From: Irpex lacteus | Taxonomy: Eukaryota > Basidiomycota > Agaricomycetes > Polyporales > Irpicaceae | DNA length: 42,494 nt | Direction of reading: 5' to 3' | Assembly (NCBI GenBank): GCA_001986395.2 | Contig: MQVO02000087.1 | Location: 1-42,494, forward strand | Shown here: piece after piece, positions 41,153-42,494 of the stretch | How the letters are laid out: each line of letters begins with the position of its first letter | Position numbering within the stretch: the stretch's first letter is position 1 | The notes under the pieces: generated by a model | Databases searched by the model: none | Told to the model about the DNA's origin: nothing | Seen by the model: only the letters and a program-made list of their open reading frames with translations | Program-made: the position numbers and the translations under genes

Positions 41153-42494
41153 CCCGAAGGTAACTAGCTCGAATACTAATGAGTGGCTAGATGTCGCAGC
41201 TGGCTGAACTCCGTAGGTGCAGTCTACTTATATAACACGCATACGGTCTCAGAAGCTTTCATCACCCGCACCAACTAAACCAGAGATAGGAATGAAGAAT
41301 CGGAAATCAGTAGAGTGTACATCCCATGGAAGATCGCGTTTAGCGCTTACGAGCGTGACGGAGAACTTAAGACATGCATCCCATCGAAGATATCACAGAT
41401 GGCCGATGTGTAACTGCAAGTGTGTGTTGCCTGTCACTTGTGTGGGTTTTACCATTGATGAGTATGAGCACTACACCTTTTGTTGACGCTTCGTACCCAT
41501 GATGGCGCGGTGAGACTCGCAGGAGGCACAACGAATCTGTAACAGCGCTAGACCGCTTGTGCATCGTGTATCACAAGAAAGTAGGTCTTGATGCTCCATT
41601 ACTGCCGCTGTTTGGACGATGTCCAGTTGCTTCTTGCGCGATGCATCCAGGCCCGGAGTTGAGACGTCCACATCTTCTTCTCAAGTTACCAGCGGCCAGT
41701 CTCGCACCACCATGGGATACTCCTTCTATATGTGTCCCAATCAGCACGGCAGGGTCTGCACCAGAGCCTAATCCGAACAACTCACATAATAATTCGCCTA
41801 CCCGCCCAGGTTCCATGACTGTTGGTGGCGTTTCCTGAGGCTGTGGCAAGTGCGCGTACCTGAGTGATGCTGATTATGTTCAGGCTATTTATTGTTCGGC
41901 TTGACAACACTTATAAGTTTATGCAGAAATGGACCCAGGTGCCGAGGAAAGTTATACTCAATGCAGCGAGGTAGTATGTGGGGCTGAATAAGATTCAAGA
42001 TCACGATCGGGATTATTAGCGCTAAGTATTAATATTCCAGGTCACCGGTCACCGGTCAGTGTTCGGCTACATTTCTACTCATTCCACTCACTGTTGTACA
42101 CTCAGGCACCGGGCAGTCTCCTCTTGAATCCGGAGAGCACGGAGACACACTGTACGACTTGAATGAATTCGAATCTCCATGTATCACGCCCGGCTTGCCT
42201 TTCCATTAAAGTGTGGGTATACAGCATGATTATATGAGCGACAATATGTTTGCATTCATAGAAGGCCGATCTCATCGCAGTAAATAACCCCGTATGTATT
42301 CGTATCACGAATCTGCGTACACACGAGTACTGAGGGAATCTTGTTCCGTTTATAGTATGCTTGTTTCTACCACCTCCGCTGGAGAAGGTGCTGTCCGTCA
42401 TCAGTAGGTGACAAGCGTACGTTTCGTCCATTCTATTGATACGAGTCGCTGTAATGTTTATACCGGAGCTGCACAGGTTACATGGCACCTACCA
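41153..42494. other. Right end of window, no supported gene
   Basis: Open frames of about 90-130 codons overlap on both strands at 41557-41849 and 42102-42488, without splice logic or motifs. A short direct repeat GGTCACCGGTCACCGGTCA lies near 42040-42058. The segment to about 41250 is probably the paralog B promoter. Confidence 0.35.

Noticed and set aside
41557..41849. Overlapping frames on both strands with biased Pro/Gly composition
   Set aside because: Mirror-image open frames in a GC-richer patch; no splice sites, no motif, no supported start.
1..42494. tRNA, rRNA, riboswitch or bacterial-type operon signals
   Set aside because: None seen on reading; the intron-rich gene structure and protein families indicate nuclear fungal DNA.

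Overview
This window is nuclear DNA of a filamentous basidiomycete, most likely an Agaricomycete. The genes are cut by many 45-70 bp GT-AG introns. The protein families are typical of mushroom and polypore genomes: fungal SAM-dependent O-methyltransferases, DUF6533-type and other multi-pass membrane proteins, a MYND finger protein, a hAT transposase and a chromodomain Ty3/gypsy element. No bacterial, organellar, tRNA, rRNA or CRISPR feature was seen. Exon borders were built by eye from splice signals, reading phase and family resemblance.

Left arm (1-8.7 kb). It holds the 3' part of a URC1-like (GTP cyclohydrolase II fold) uracil-catabolism gene, a decayed O-methyltransferase, a five-exon MYND zinc-finger gene, a small three-exon membrane protein and, on the minus strand, a ten-exon seven-helix receptor-like protein.

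Mobile-element island (9.1-23.5 kb). Two nearly identical 860 bp direct repeats (9096-9955 and 22661-23520) are packed with inverted TGGGGCACG/CGTGCCCCA motifs. Between them lies a hAT-type transposase gene, itself split by a complete chromovirus of 7,323 bp (12405-19727). The LTRs are 491 bp and look identical, and the target duplication is CTTTG. The element has three unusual features. Its primer-binding site is an exact 11-nt complement of an LTR segment just downstream of the TATA box (Tf1-like self-priming). There is no ATG for about 1.5 kb between the predicted transcript start and gag, although that stretch holds a 233-codon open frame. A GGGTTTT slippery site joins gag to pol by -1 frameshift.

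Right arm (23.5-42.5 kb). A conserved-looking ORF of unknown function abuts the second repeat. It is followed by an apparently intact 13-14 exon O-methyltransferase (minus), relics of a DUF6533 gene and of the tail of the unknown gene, an isoprenylcysteine methyltransferase-like gene, a UbiA prenyltransferase (7 exons, intact), a 4-coumarate-CoA-ligase-like adenylating enzyme, and two paralogous minus-strand multi-pass membrane proteins flanking the UbiA/ligase pair. UbiA, the aryl-CoA ligase-like enzyme and the O-methyltransferase would fit a prenylated-aromatic (meroterpenoid) pathway; that is inference.

Several otherwise well-preserved genes (URC1, ligase, both paralogous membrane proteins) carry isolated 1-nt indels, several of them in short homopolymers. 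Either this is a consensus-error problem or the locus is decaying.
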